NCBI GenBank assembly: GCA_002633025.1
Contig: NMRB01000396.1
Coordinates: forward strand, 277,986 to 341,985
DNA length: 64,000 nucleotides
Source: Notospermus geniculatus
Taxonomy: Eukaryota > Nemertea > Pilidiophora > Heteronemertea > Lineidae
Direction: 5' to 3'
Part shown: piece after piece, positions 1 through 10,328 of the stretch
Layout of the letters: each line of letters starts with the position of its first letter
Position numbering within the stretch: position 1 is the first letter of the stretch
Notes under the pieces: generated by a model
The model's input: only the letters and a program-made list of their open reading frames with translations
Told to the model about the DNA's origin: nothing
Database searches by the model: none
Made by a program: the position numbers and the translations under genes

Positions 1-3000
1 AAATACCATATCCATTTCCATCACCATGCAGAGTTCCAGATGACTGGGTTTCAGGATGAAGACATGGAAACAATGTACAAGAAAATCCGGTGAAGAGAGG
101 TGGTTGTGTTGACTGCAGTGATCGTTCAGAAAGTGTGAAGAAACTTCAATGTTGCTGCTAACGGAATCGTCGCAATTTGTGAAAAGAGTGACTGAAAATG
201 ACACTGTGTCTTGCAATTAAGTGAATACGTTTGAAATTCTATGGTGATCAATCTCATCCATGTGGAAGCTTTCTCCAGAATGACCAAAATAGTGGACTTT
301 CTACCCGTGAAGATGTCAGTTATCAGTCTCCAGAAAATTGTCAAGAACTTATTACTTACTTCCTTAGAGTTACTCGTTATTCAGGCCTCAACGGATGCCT
401 ACAACCTTTGGACATATTGGATTATTGTATTTAGACTAGTGAAGCTGATGAAAAGCAGAGTTCCAACTGTAATACTCATACCTTGCTTTTGTTCTGTGTT
501 CAATAACTGATGAAAATACTCAAATGAACTTCCCTGATCTATGTTCAGTCTGAAATTGTTTGATGTAGTATGTCCAACAAATTATTTGCGGTCAATCTTG
601 ATTCTGCAGGCTGTAAAATTGTTGAATTCACGTGTGGGGGAATTTTGATTCGATTTGGCTACCGGTACGTTGTGATTGCCCAACTGAAAATTAAGGCGTG
701 GGTCCATTTTAAGATCCAGCGCATCCACTCCTCAGGTCTCTGGTTATTCTTTCAGGCAACGCGGCAGTTATAGTCACGATCGGCAATCTTCTGTGTATCG
801 CCCTCACGATGATCCAGTCCCTACTTACAGCGGTGGAGCAGCTCAGAGTCGGGACCAACCGCTGGTGTTTGACTACGGACACAGTAAAAGTGGAATGAAG
901 CCTAGCTATGACTCCGTGAGTTCAGTTTCTGTGGTTAGTCAGAAATGTGTGGCAGTCTAGGAAAACCCGTCAGATGTCGCATTTGAGGAAAGTGTTAATG
1001 GCCTTGGTGAACCCGCACATTTCAATAGCTGACATGTACAAATGTATTACGTAATAGCTAAACTGTACTGTAGTGTAAGCTTTATTGCTGTAATAAGAAG
1101 AGAAAAATTAGCTGTTACTGACAATTCGGTGATAAGTAAGTCAACAATTATTCTTCGGTTTCAGAATTACCGGGGTCCTAGTTCAGCTGATCAGACTACT
1201 CCCTCTGGTTCTGATAACCAACTCCAGCATGCCCTGAACACAGTCTTGGCGATGGTCCAAGGATCCGGTTCGTCGGGGTTGAACCCCCTGGCATCATCCA
1301 TTCAAGCAGCTATAGATACCAGGGTCCAGGAGGCCGTGAGTGCAAAACTACACAGCACCCTTTCGGCATCTGACTTGCCTCCACCTTCTTCATTGATGTC
1401 CTCGTCTGCAAATCCTCCGAAGAGTGATCCAGTGTTCGTCACACCGGAGGTCATGTATCCAGAGAAACCAATTGCGGTGAACCTCACCGGCAGTGGCCTA
1501 GTGAAAATTGGCGAGGGGAAATTCGCGACGATTGGGAAGATTATGAGTCAGACACGAAAAGAGGACAAGAAGAAGTCCAAGGCTCGGGATGCGGAGAATA
1601 GCGGTGAAGAAAAAGAGAAGACCGGTATCAAAGCTGCTGTCATGTCTGAGTTGTCAAAACTTGGTCCCGCAAAGGTAATTTTTGGTTATAGTTGTACAAT
1701 ATTTGGGAGCTGGCATCTTAGTTTCTTCAGTTCTTGGTCTTCTTACGGGCAACTTGAAGTAGTCACAGTGCTGGGATTAGCTCATCTACCCCCAGAGTAC
1801 AGCAGACACGACATTTTTGTCAAGTTTTCTCATATCCTGTGGTGTTGATTATGAAATATTTGAAGAAAGTTTGTTTCTACCAACCATCAGAAGAAACTTT
1901 CTTCAAATTTCTTTCAATTCATTTCCACAGCTATCAGAAAAGTTGAAAGAAGATGCTGTCTTGCTTTTACTGGTATTCGAAATTTGCAGTGCATTTGTAA
2001 TACACATCCCTGTGTAAAAGCATTTGATAGTCGTTATGAATACCACCCGTTAATACTGTCATCTGCCCTTGCTGCCGATTGAATGAATTGAGCAGCTATT
2101 AGTTATCAGAAGGTCTCATGTTTAATAGTTTCTTTTAAATGTTCTTACTGCAGGATCAAGAAGTTATCACAAATATTGTTAGTAAGGTTGTGAGAGAGTA
2201 CATGGAGTTACAAATGGATGATAAGGAGAAGGGAAAAAGCCGTTCGGAGGGGACACCACCTGGAAAAAGTCGGGAGAGTGAGGATACCTCGGCTCCGAAG
2301 GAAGCAAGTGATAAACCACCAAAGAGGGAGCAACGGAGTGCCAAGGCTCCTGTTCAGCTGCTGCCTAACTTGGTCCCCAGTGGAAAGAAAAAGGTGAAAG
2401 CAGCAGCTTCAAAGCCGGCAGCTCAACGTAAGCGTAAGTTGTTGTTTTGTGGTGTTTACCCCCGTGTTTGTGTTTGAAGATGACAGCAAGAATTCATTCG
2501 ACTGATTTTTAGCTCACCGTGGTGAGCTTATACAATGGTTGTGCGTCCGTCGTCGTCCGTCGTCCGTCGTCGTCGTCGTGTTCCGTTAGCAGGGCACGTT
2601 TCGTAACCGCCAGAGCTATTGATCTGAAACTTGGTACATATATACCCCTAGGTCAGATGACCCATGACACCAAGTTTCGGTCCGATTCGACTCTTAGCTT
2701 GGCCACCAGGTGGCGGAAACCGAAAACACAAAAAGTGCAATAACTCCTGAACTAATGNGCGTGGATATCGTGGCATCTCGCGCTCACCTTCAAGGTAAGA
2801 CGACGGCTAGTATTCATAAAAGTTAGCAAATGCTTTTACTTAAGATTTGCACAGCGAGGTCCAATGTAAATGTACTACAAAACTTGAAGTAAAAGCATTT
2901 GCAAGCTTTTATGAATATCAGCCGATGTTATATTTTTATGAGAAATACTGGGAGCCAGTTATTTTAATCCATGTTCATCATTTGTTTCTTGAATCCCATT

Positions 3001-5184
3001 GCCTGATCCAGTGTCCTTAGGCCTAGAAAAAAAATTGTGTGTTTCCGGTCATTTGTAATTTTCCGACCGACCCTCAAAAATTCTGACTGGCCAGGAAACA
3101 AAATTTTTTTTCTCACAAAAATGCATCAAATCTATCAAAATTAGTCTCTTTTGCTGTCTACGGTCTAGGGCCTTAGTCATGGATGCCAGAGCAGCTTTTG
3201 AGGCTGTTCCTGGCTTCTAGATAACCTTTAGTATAATCCCTGTAGCTGCAATAAAATTATCTGTACCAAAATTGGAAAATAAAAAAAAAATTCCGACCGT
3301 CCGACCCTCGATTTTTGGAAATCGCCAATGACCAGAAACACACAATTTATTTTTCTAGGCCTTATCCAATGCCTGTCTGTGGCAGAGATCTGTTATGGTA
3401 TTGAATTCTGGTCTCTATCTTTCAGATACTCACCTGATCGCTTGCGTGGTAGTGAAGGTTACACAAAACCACGACCAAGAAGCCGTAGTCCGTCACCACG
3501 ATTGCGACGTAGACATTTGAGCAGATCGCCAGTGCCACGTCTTCACAGGAGCATTTCGCCAGGAGGGCATGTGAAGATTACAACTGACAGACACCGTGAT
3601 CGGAGAACTCCTGTCAAAGAACGCTTAGGTTCACGATCTTCCCCGATCGGAGGGCGACGTGGTTCTCCTCGCTCATCACCAGGTTGTTCCCCTGATAGGA
3701 TTCATCCAGATGGTGGTTTAGTGCCGCACCGAGATCGGAGGAGGGGTTCGTTAACATCACGCGATCGATTACGCAGTTTGTCACCGTCAGGAAAACGTCG
3801 TACGTCGAGGGAAAGGGGAAGACCGCTGTCACCACTTCCGCGAATAAAGGATCGCATGGGAAGTTTGACGCCATCGGAAGAAAAAATTATGTTGGAGAAT
3901 AAATCACGGCGGGTCAAGCTTGCCGATGATTCCCCTCCTCACAGCCGCCATTCCTCAAGGCAGCCGACGCCACCACGTTCTGTCCACGACAGGAGTTTGT
4001 CACCAATTAGTGATGACGAGAAGCTGATAGAAGATCCTGAACCTGCCGCACCATCTGAGAACAAACGTGGCGAGGACTGGTATGAACAAGATGATTCCTT
4101 ACTTCAGATCCCGGCTGAGAAGATAACGACGGCGTACGGGGCTCTACTCAATGTTTTGGTGAGTATTCGGATGGACTGCATAACTTTTATAACCATTTCA
4201 GAGCTGGCTGTATTTTGCTGTTATAACGTACAGTAAACGTGGACGAGTCATATGAATAAAGACTAGCAAATGCTTTTACTTGAATTTTGCAATACAAATG
4301 CACTGGGCAATGCTGTACAAATCTGAAGTAAAAGCATTTGCTAGTCTTTATTCATATTCATATTCATATGACCCATTGCTGTCCTGGTATACTGGGACCA
4401 GCTCTGAAGAGGTTACCTTTGCTGATACATGTACCGGTACTTCCTGAATCAGTAGGGTCTACTTAGAGTGATGATTACATGTACTTCACAAATTTTCGAT
4501 TTTTCTGATCATGCCCTGTTTTGCTTCCAGGCTCCCGGCTGTGTTCAGAATGAAAATGACCTCATATTGGCCACAGAAATGATCGCAGAACTCACCCAAG
4601 CTCTGGTGGTAAGTAGGGAAATGTGGTAACATTTGTAATCAGTGGGCTGCTGCTCGGAATAATGATACATGCGAATCTCACTATAAGACAGCTTGTTTAA
4701 ACTCCACTGTTAATGAAATAGAGCCTCAGTGCTGCAGGGATGAAGCTAGCCCTTCTCAGGTTTTTGCCTAAACAGAAGCGGAATTAAATTTGAGACCAGC
4801 AGTCTACTATAAACCTGTCATCAAAATGATAAATTCAAGGTTCATATCCATTGTGAATGGACTAATTTTAATACATGTATGTTTAACGTCATACAGATTC
4901 TAATGGAAGGCAAAGTTGATCAAGAATACCGGGACCGTTTCATCAAAGCTGCTGATGGCTTCGCCAACAATCACGGCGAACATCCTCTCGTTGCGGCATT
5001 CCACGATGCGAGTAACGTTGCACCTGCCATCATCATCACACTGTCACAACAAGAGCCTGCATTCTTACAACAAATAATGCAAATATTAATGAATCGATCG
5101 GATATACTGGAACGTGTGTTGCATAGCAATGATCAGTTGATTGACTTTATTAAAGCTACACAAGAAGGAACTGTGGCAACATGA
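1..5184 (+). CDS. Ser/Arg-rich protein, 3' part of gene (partial, multi-exon)
   Basis: Seven coding exons are visible: 1-89 (enters from the left edge), 756-915, 1165-1674, 2154 to about 2433, 3426-4158, 4531-4608 and 4897-5184 (stop). All have AG/GT borders, and phases agree except between 2433 and 3426. There the available donors (phase 1) do not match the acceptor (phase 2), so a small unseen exon, or different borders, must lie between. The protein starts with a His-rich stretch, then Gln/Ser/Tyr-rich low-complexity sequence and a charged Lys/Glu region. The 244-codon exon at 3426 is full of RS, SPR and RRR repeats, as in splicing-associated nuclear proteins. The last 120 residues (exons 4531 and 4897) are not low complexity and look like a helical domain ending in LIDFIKATQEGTVAT. 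I do not recognise the family. A nuclear RNA-processing or chromatin role is inferred from composition only. Confidence 0.7.
1818..1960. repeat. Dispersed repeat, family also at 25090-25345 and 38255-38435
   Basis: The stretch contains a TTTTCTCATATCCTGTGGT motif, an imperfect inverted pair around ATTTGAAGAAAG / CTTTCTTCAAAT, and ends in an AAGATGCTGTCT motif. The same order of motifs recurs at 38255-38435. The AAGATGCTGTCTACT tail with the TTTGAAGAAA arm recurs near 25100-25340, and the tail alone near 46924. It lies within an intron and is not coding. Confidence 0.6.
2014..2042 (+). repeat. Half copy of the palindromic 'GTAAAAGCATTTG' element
   Basis: These 29 bases match the right arm of the foldback elements at 2811-2917 and 4251-4356. 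The left arm is absent here, so this is a solo or truncated copy in an intron of the SR-rich gene. Confidence 0.6.
2512..2760. repeat. Dispersed repeat with GTCCGTCGT-rich head
   Basis: It begins with the palindrome AGCTCACCGTGGTGAGCT, followed by repeated GTCCGTCGTC units and an ATCTGAAACTTGGTACATAT motif. I recognise this arrangement from repeats common in several marine invertebrate genomes, which is recall and not checked. One ambiguous base is present at 2758. Confidence 0.55.
2811..2917. mobile_element. Foldback element with ~31-bp inverted arms (family A, copy 1)
   Basis: The left arm TATTCATAAAAGTTAGCAAA continues into TGCTTTTACTT. The right arm is its near-perfect reverse complement, ending ...GCTTTTATGAATA. 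About 45 bases separate the arms. It has the size and structure of a MITE and lies in an intron of the SR-rich gene. Confidence 0.75.
4251..4356. mobile_element. Foldback element (family A, copy 2)
   Basis: This has the same arms as the element at 2811 (AGCAAATGCTTTTACTT and its reverse complement), here almost perfect: TATGAATAAAGACTAGCAAA at the left, and TTTGCTAGTCTTTATTCATA at the right. It sits in the intron that follows the RS exon. Confidence 0.8.
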
Positions 5185-5234
5185 AGTAGTTGGGTTAGAT
5201 AATGATAGGCCGGAGAAAGTAAATGTTACGGGGG

Positions 5235-5456
5235 GTTAACTCTTTCAGCCCTGGGTGATTTTTCCGCCACGACTCCCAGACCCTAGGCGATTTCTTTTTA
5301 GAAAAAAAAATACTAAAGGATTTTTAAAAAAACTACTTTGCCAATCTTATATTTTAGAAAATTGGGTTTAGGGGCGGATGGATATATTCGTTCATAGGAT
5401 TTGAGAATGATTTTGGCAAACGGATATGTCCGTCCGTAGGGCTGAAAAAGTTAAAC
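5235..5456. mobile_element. MITE-like element with GTTAACTCTTTCAGCCCT termini
   Basis: The left end GTTAACTCTTTCAGCCCT is mirrored at the right end by AGGGCTGAAAAAGTTAAAC. The interior (~180 bp) is A/T-rich with no reading frame. Confidence 0.75.
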
Positions 5457-5462
5457 TAACAT

Positions 5463-5650
5463 GAAAATTGCTGTTGTAATGTCACAGAGGCCAGGCTTTG
5501 CCAATGGGATCTAGCCCCACCAACATTATCATATCAAAAGCGTCGATGTCAGGACGTCAATTCGAAGTAATCAACAGTCTGCTGTGTGGTCAGCAATGCC
5601 AACCATCACCCGGCAAAGCCAGACTTTGTGACCTTAAAACTGTGATTTTG
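5463..5650. mobile_element. MITE-like element, ~40-bp imperfect arms (family B, copy 1)
   Basis: The left arm runs through GTCACAGAGGCCAGGCTTTG and the right arm through CAAAGCCAGACTTTGTGACC. The interior contains TCAGCAATGCCAACCATCAC. A second copy is at 38448-38662. Confidence 0.75.
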
Positions 5651-6179
5651 GTGTTTATTTGAGAACTTTGCCCATTGTATAGGAAATAATCAGAATAGAT
5701 CCCATGGAGAGAAGGAGATTGGTCTCAACCAAGGGTGTATCGTAAGTTGTTGAGATAGAATCACTGTGAAGAGGGCATTCTGCAAAATACTTCGATTTCG
5801 TCCCACTTTCTTGGTGTGTTGTTACCTGTATATGTTGTGTTGCCTTGTAGAGTGTTGTTCATGTTGGCTAATTTTTCTGCATGTGATGTACACTAAAAAT
5901 GTAAGTGCCGCATGCCTGAAGTTTTAAAGACGAACTTGACCCTGAAAAGGCCCACAAACTACGCTACGAAAATGAACCCACCACCCATCAAAACTGAATA
6001 CGAGATCTGTAGATCATTGCCATGTAAACAATACAGCGTGTATCTCCTCAATATTTATGTACAGATCGATTGAAGTTGAAATTGTGGTTCTTATGTTTCC
6101 CAAAACGCAGGTTTTGCCTTGGAAAATCTGTGCAATCTGTTGCGTCATGGACCTGTATACCACATTGGCTTGTGTGAAT

Positions 6180-6452
6180 AATGCGGGTGATCCACCGACT
6201 TTACGACCAGTTTACGATTAGTTCACGACGAGTTTGCGACTTGTTCACGGCTGAATTCTGTTAACGACTAGTTTGCGACAAGATCAAACGTGTTTGATTT
6301 GGTTCGGTGGATCAGCTTCAACGTCACGTCATTTCTTTATGATCGGTTTGCGTCTAGTTTACAACGAATTTGCGATTCGTTGATGACTGCCGTTGTGAAC
6401 TAGTCGCAAACTCATCGTAAACTCGTCGTAAAGTCAGTGGATCACCCGCATT
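6180..6452. mobile_element. Foldback element with AATGCGGGTGATCCACCGAC termini
   Basis: The right end GTCAGTGGATCACCCGCATT is the near-perfect reverse complement of the left end. The interior carries several degenerate copies of a TTTACGACTAGTTTGCGA-like motif in both orientations, so most of its 273 bp can fold on itself. Confidence 0.8.
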
Positions 6453-6838
6453 ACACATGTTCTCCCTTGGATGAAGGGGCCAGTCTTAGGACATACCTGT
6501 ACATGTACCTGTGATCATTCTCTTAACAATTACATCCATTAAAGATGATGTATCACGACTTCATTGTTTACATTCAATAATGTTGTAAACATTGATGTTT
6601 ACATTGTTATTTTGGAATTTTGGGGTACTTTTTGAATACTTTCGGTGTCAAAAGAATTTTCAGAGGGGCTTGCCACCAACAAATTACTCATAAGACGAAG
6701 ACAGACTGGACACAAACAAACAAAATGTAAACAAACAATGATTTTCGTGGAGCGCGAAAATACCTGTGATACAGTATCTTTAATCTCTTCTACTCTCGAA
6801 GCAATAACTTGCACCTTTTCGTACTGAATAGACGATAT

Positions 6839-7048
6839 CACTCCAAAAGAGCGCAGCACCTGACGGTAGCTACAGTGTCATGACGACCCATACTCATTCC
6901 ATGACATCTTGACTTGAGACGACGTCATGATCGCTGAAACAATTGGAGGTTTTTTCGAGTGACGTCATGGTGTTCAGAATGGGGCAAGGGACGTCGTGAC
7001 GCCGTAGGCCTCGCCAGCTACCGTCGGGTGCTGCACTCTATTGGAGTG
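6839..7048. mobile_element. Foldback element with ~33-bp arms
   Basis: The left arm CACTCCAAAAGAGCGCAGCA continues to GACGGTAGCT. The right arm AGCTACCGTCGGGTGCTGCA continues to TTGGAGTG. The interior has TGACGTCATG-type motifs and no reading frame. Confidence 0.75.
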
Positions 7049-7591
7049 ATAGAGTCTATTTATCATCTTGAGAAGACCACTTCTCTTCGCACAGGTTCAG
7101 CTTCATGTGAGATAACAAGTCCATGGGTAGATTTCAACTCTTGGTTTGTATTTATACTAAAGGAAACTATTTGACTGTACAAAGATGACCATGACCATCC
7201 TAGCATTTTATGTCACTTTCTATGTTGTATTGTGCCTTGGTTTACAAAACAAATATAAACACGAAGAAACAATCACTTGTTCTGTTTTATTTAAAGCCTC
7301 ACAGTATTGAATTTTACGACATTTTCAAAGTGTTAGGACTGTGCCGGTAGCGGTCTCATAGCCTCGTGATGGTCCCCACAATGCTTGCCCGATACGTACT
7401 TCAAAGAATCAAGTCCTAGTTTTCAGCACAGAACGAAAAAAATGTAGACAGAGCTCTAATGCATTCAGATAGAGTATAGTACATTTTACACTACACTAAC
7501 GTCGGAGGACGGAGGACGTAAGCAATTTCTGAATTCAATACAGTGTGGCTTTAATGCTGGATCCCAGCTGTTCGGTCACTCAAAATAGGGA

Positions 7592-8217
7592 TTAAATGCG
7601 TGCGCTCAAGCGGAATGATCGTAAAAAACGTGCATTTTCAGGACTTAAGGGTTATTCGCGTGCGCTCATGCGGAACCAATGGGAAAGAGCGAAAATGATA
7701 AAATTTAAAACGGTTCCGCATGAGCGCACGCGAATAACCCTGAAGTCGTAAAAATGCCATTTTTTAAGATTCGGGGTTATTCGCGTGCGCTCATGCGGAA
7801 CCAATGGGAAAGAGCGAAAATGATAAAATTTTAAAACGGTTCCGCATGAGCGCACGCGAATAACCCTGAAGTCGTAAAAAATGCCATTTTTTAAGATTCG
7901 GGGTTATTCGCGTGCGCTCATGCGGAACCAATGGGAAAGAGCGAAAATGATAAAATTTAAAACGGTTCGGCATGAGCGCACGCGAATAACCCTGAAGTCG
8001 TAAAAAATGCCATTTTTTGAGATTCGGGGTTATTCGCGTGCGCTCATGCGGAACCAATGGGAAAGAGCGAAAATGATAAAATTTAAAACGGTTACGCATG
8101 AGCGCACGCGAATAACCCTGAAGTCGTAAAAAATGCCATTTTTTAAGATTCGGGGTTATTCGCGTGCGCTCTTTTAAGATCGTTCCGCTAGAGCGCACGC
8201 GAATAACCCCAAGTCTT
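7592..8217. repeat. Tandem array of ~126-bp hairpin units
   Basis: About five units begin at 7651, 7776, 7903, 8029 and 8155 (spacing 125-127 bp). Each unit contains TTATTCGCGTGCGCTCATGC and, about 60 bp later, its reverse complement. Units are therefore individually palindromic and also head-to-tail repeated. The last unit is truncated. A 135-residue open frame on the - strand here is only the repeat read through. Confidence 0.85.
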
Positions 8218-8486
8218 AAAAAATGGCATTTTGTAACATACAGATGATGAACAAGGTGGGGTAGTCATTAATAAGTAGTGAACAAACAGCAAGATTCAGT
8301 GATGCTCACAAATAAAATCTTTATTATTAAATCTTCTCAGTTGTCCACAGTTTTTTTTAACACTTTCAGATGTTATTTCCAAAGCAGACGTCACCCTTAG
8401 TTCTGCCCACTTCGGAGCTAGCTACGGGCCCTTTATCGGCCCTATCATTGCAAAAATCATTGATTTTGTTCCTGTCATTCGCCATA

Positions 8487-8665
8487 TACAGTAAATGTCT
8501 CATATAACGGCCTTGCATATACCGGATCATCGCCTATAACGTACTGAAACTGGAAGTCCCAGCTCCGTTTTGCAATGCATTGGCCATATGCATATAACAG
8601 ACTTTGCATATAACGGACAAAAATTGCAGGTCCCAATCAGTACGTTATAGGCGACGTTTACTGTA
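8487..8665. mobile_element. MITE-like element with TACAGTAAA termini
   Basis: The termini TACAGTAAATGTC and GACGTTTACTGTA are inverted repeats. The interior repeats a CATATAACGG motif several times and contains CCTATAACGTACTG near one end with its complement CAGTACGTTATAGG near the other. Confidence 0.7.
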
Positions 8666-9106
8666 TTGTCATGCTCGTAAGACAGCAGAACGGAAAAAAA
8701 ATTAAAAAAATTCAAAAATTAAAAAAAATTTTTTTTTTAATTTTTAAAAAAGTTTTGGGCGCAGCTAATTTTGGGCGCTGCCATTTCAACTATAGTTCTA
8801 CCTGGAAATTGAAAGCCCTGCTTGTACGCTGCTTAATTGGCTGCGTTTACCCCCAGGATAATCACACGTGGTTAACATTCCTGCAGGAGGATCAGAGAAA
8901 AGAGTTGAATGACTCTAAACAAGGCCTGTAGGTTGTTCAAATTTTTCTTTTGTGCTCCTGGAGCTAGACGCAGGAAAGTTAACTATTATCCTGTGGGTAA
9001 ATTGCTGCCGGTCAAGCAGCGTACAAGGTAGCAAAACAATGGTGTTCTAGGCCTTGAACCTGAATAACTATGAACTTACACGCGTGTTGAAGCTTAAGGC
9101 TAAGAA

Positions 9107-9218
9107 TCCATTCACGCGACTTTCATGCCGTGCGATGTCGCATCTTTTGTCTGCGACCAACACGGCGGAAACAAACAATGCTTTCGAGTGACTGCCGTTT
9201 GAAAATCGCGTGAATGGA
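9107..9218. mobile_element. Short foldback element (112 bp)
   Basis: The left end TCCATTCACGCGACTTT and right end AAAATCGCGTGAATGGA are inverted repeats. There is no coding content. Confidence 0.65.
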
Positions 9219-9624
9219 CAGCCAGCCTAACATCCTTTGTAAATTTAGCCCAGAGGGTTTCCATTGCTGGCCTGTTTCATAGCTGCACGTTTGTTGTATT
9301 ATAAATCTATCTGCCTGTCCGAATGCCCAAATAAAGTGGGATCTCAGCAACATATTCTGGTACTCGTCTCTATTAATATGACACTGCTCAACTTCAGTTT
9401 TTTTTACACAAGTCAGCTCTTTCGGCAACTTGAAAATGAGCATTCGTTTGTGTGCTGGGTCTTGGAGCAAGCCTTCAGGAAATAAACGAAGGAGAGTTGC
9501 TCATTGAGAGCCAACTTTACAAGAAAACTATCAAGAGGATAAGTGCCTTCATGCCACGTTGAGAGACTCACTGCCTGGAAACTTATGCCTGGCTTTCCCA
9601 TACTGGGTCTAATAGTAATAATTA

Positions 9625-9773
9625 TGACCCGCTCTAGCAAAAATAGGCACATGCTGCAACTGAGGAAAAAGTTAATGTATGTGTCTGCAGGTTCACAAGA
9701 ATCATGGACTGCATGATAATAGTTGAGTACGGTAAACTGATGACCAGTGATGATCACTTGCTGGAGCGGGTCA
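9625..9773. mobile_element. MITE-like element (family C, copy 1)
   Basis: The termini TGACCCGCTCTAGCAA and TTGCTGGAGCGGGTCA are inverted repeats. Internal TGATGACCAGTGATGATCAC is shared exactly with the copy at 47719-47906. Confidence 0.7.
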
Positions 9774-10026
9774 CAACTGGTAAAGTGGTTAGTGTCAGAT
9801 CACTGACACTCCAAGCCGTTGGTGTGAGACTAAGAATATTGGTGTTGCTTTGTAAATATGGCAGTAGGTGTATTTGTCAACATACACAGGCATGGAAGAG
9901 GAAGCTACAGAAAACATTTGCCTTTGTTGACATGGGAAGCACCGTATAAGCAACACCAATTTCTTGAAATACACCAAGTGGAAAATACAAACTTATAAAA
10001 TTGTTCTATCTGCAATGAATATTGGT

Positions 10027-10284
10027 GTAAAGTATAATTCACCCTAACTTCAATACGGGCAAAGTGCCAAGCTTGGAAATGTGCACAAGTCACTGGTAAA
10101 TAATCCATGCCCCAGTTACCTAATGTTAGGGTCACTTGAACAGCAAACACCCCAAAGTTGTGTCCAGTCGACTGGTAAATATTGTGCTTTGTGGTTTGCG
10201 GTTTAATCGTCGTGTTCACTTATGGTGTCTGTTGCACAGGCGTGGCACTTTGCCATATTGAAGTTAGGGTGAATTATACTTTAC
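10027..10284. mobile_element. Foldback element with ~42-bp arms downstream of NT5DC1
   Basis: The left arm GTAAAGTATAATTCACCCTA continues through ACTTCAATA..GGCAAAGTGCCA. The right arm is its close reverse complement, ending at GAATTATACTTTAC. It lies 7 bp from the presumed NT5DC1 polyadenylation signal. Confidence 0.8.
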
Positions 10285-10290
10285 AACAGG

Positions 10291-10296
10291 TTTATT
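10291..10296 (-). promoter_or_regulatory. Polyadenylation signal AATAAA of NT5DC1
   Basis: The - strand reads AATAAA 33 bases after the NT5DC1 stop codon, a normal spacing for a short 3' UTR. Confidence 0.5.
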
Positions 10297-10328
10297 CTTG
10301 TAGAATGATTGATGTCGGATCAATCTTG

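Larger units (their letters stand above)
5185..10328. other. Gene-free, repeat-rich interval between the SR-rich gene and NT5DC1
   Basis: I see no supported exon here on either strand. The interval holds at least seven foldback elements (5235-5456, 5463-5650, 6180-6452, 6839-7048, 8487-8665, 9107-9218, 9625-9773), another at 10027-10284, and a tandem hairpin array at 7592-8217. Between 8697 and 8752 lies an A/T homopolymer-rich low-complexity tract. Apparent reading frames inside these elements are by-products of the repeats. Confidence 0.7.

Noticed and set aside
2519-2743. 74-residue frame rich in Val/Arg/Ser
   Set aside because: It is translation of the GTCCGTCGTC dispersed repeat.
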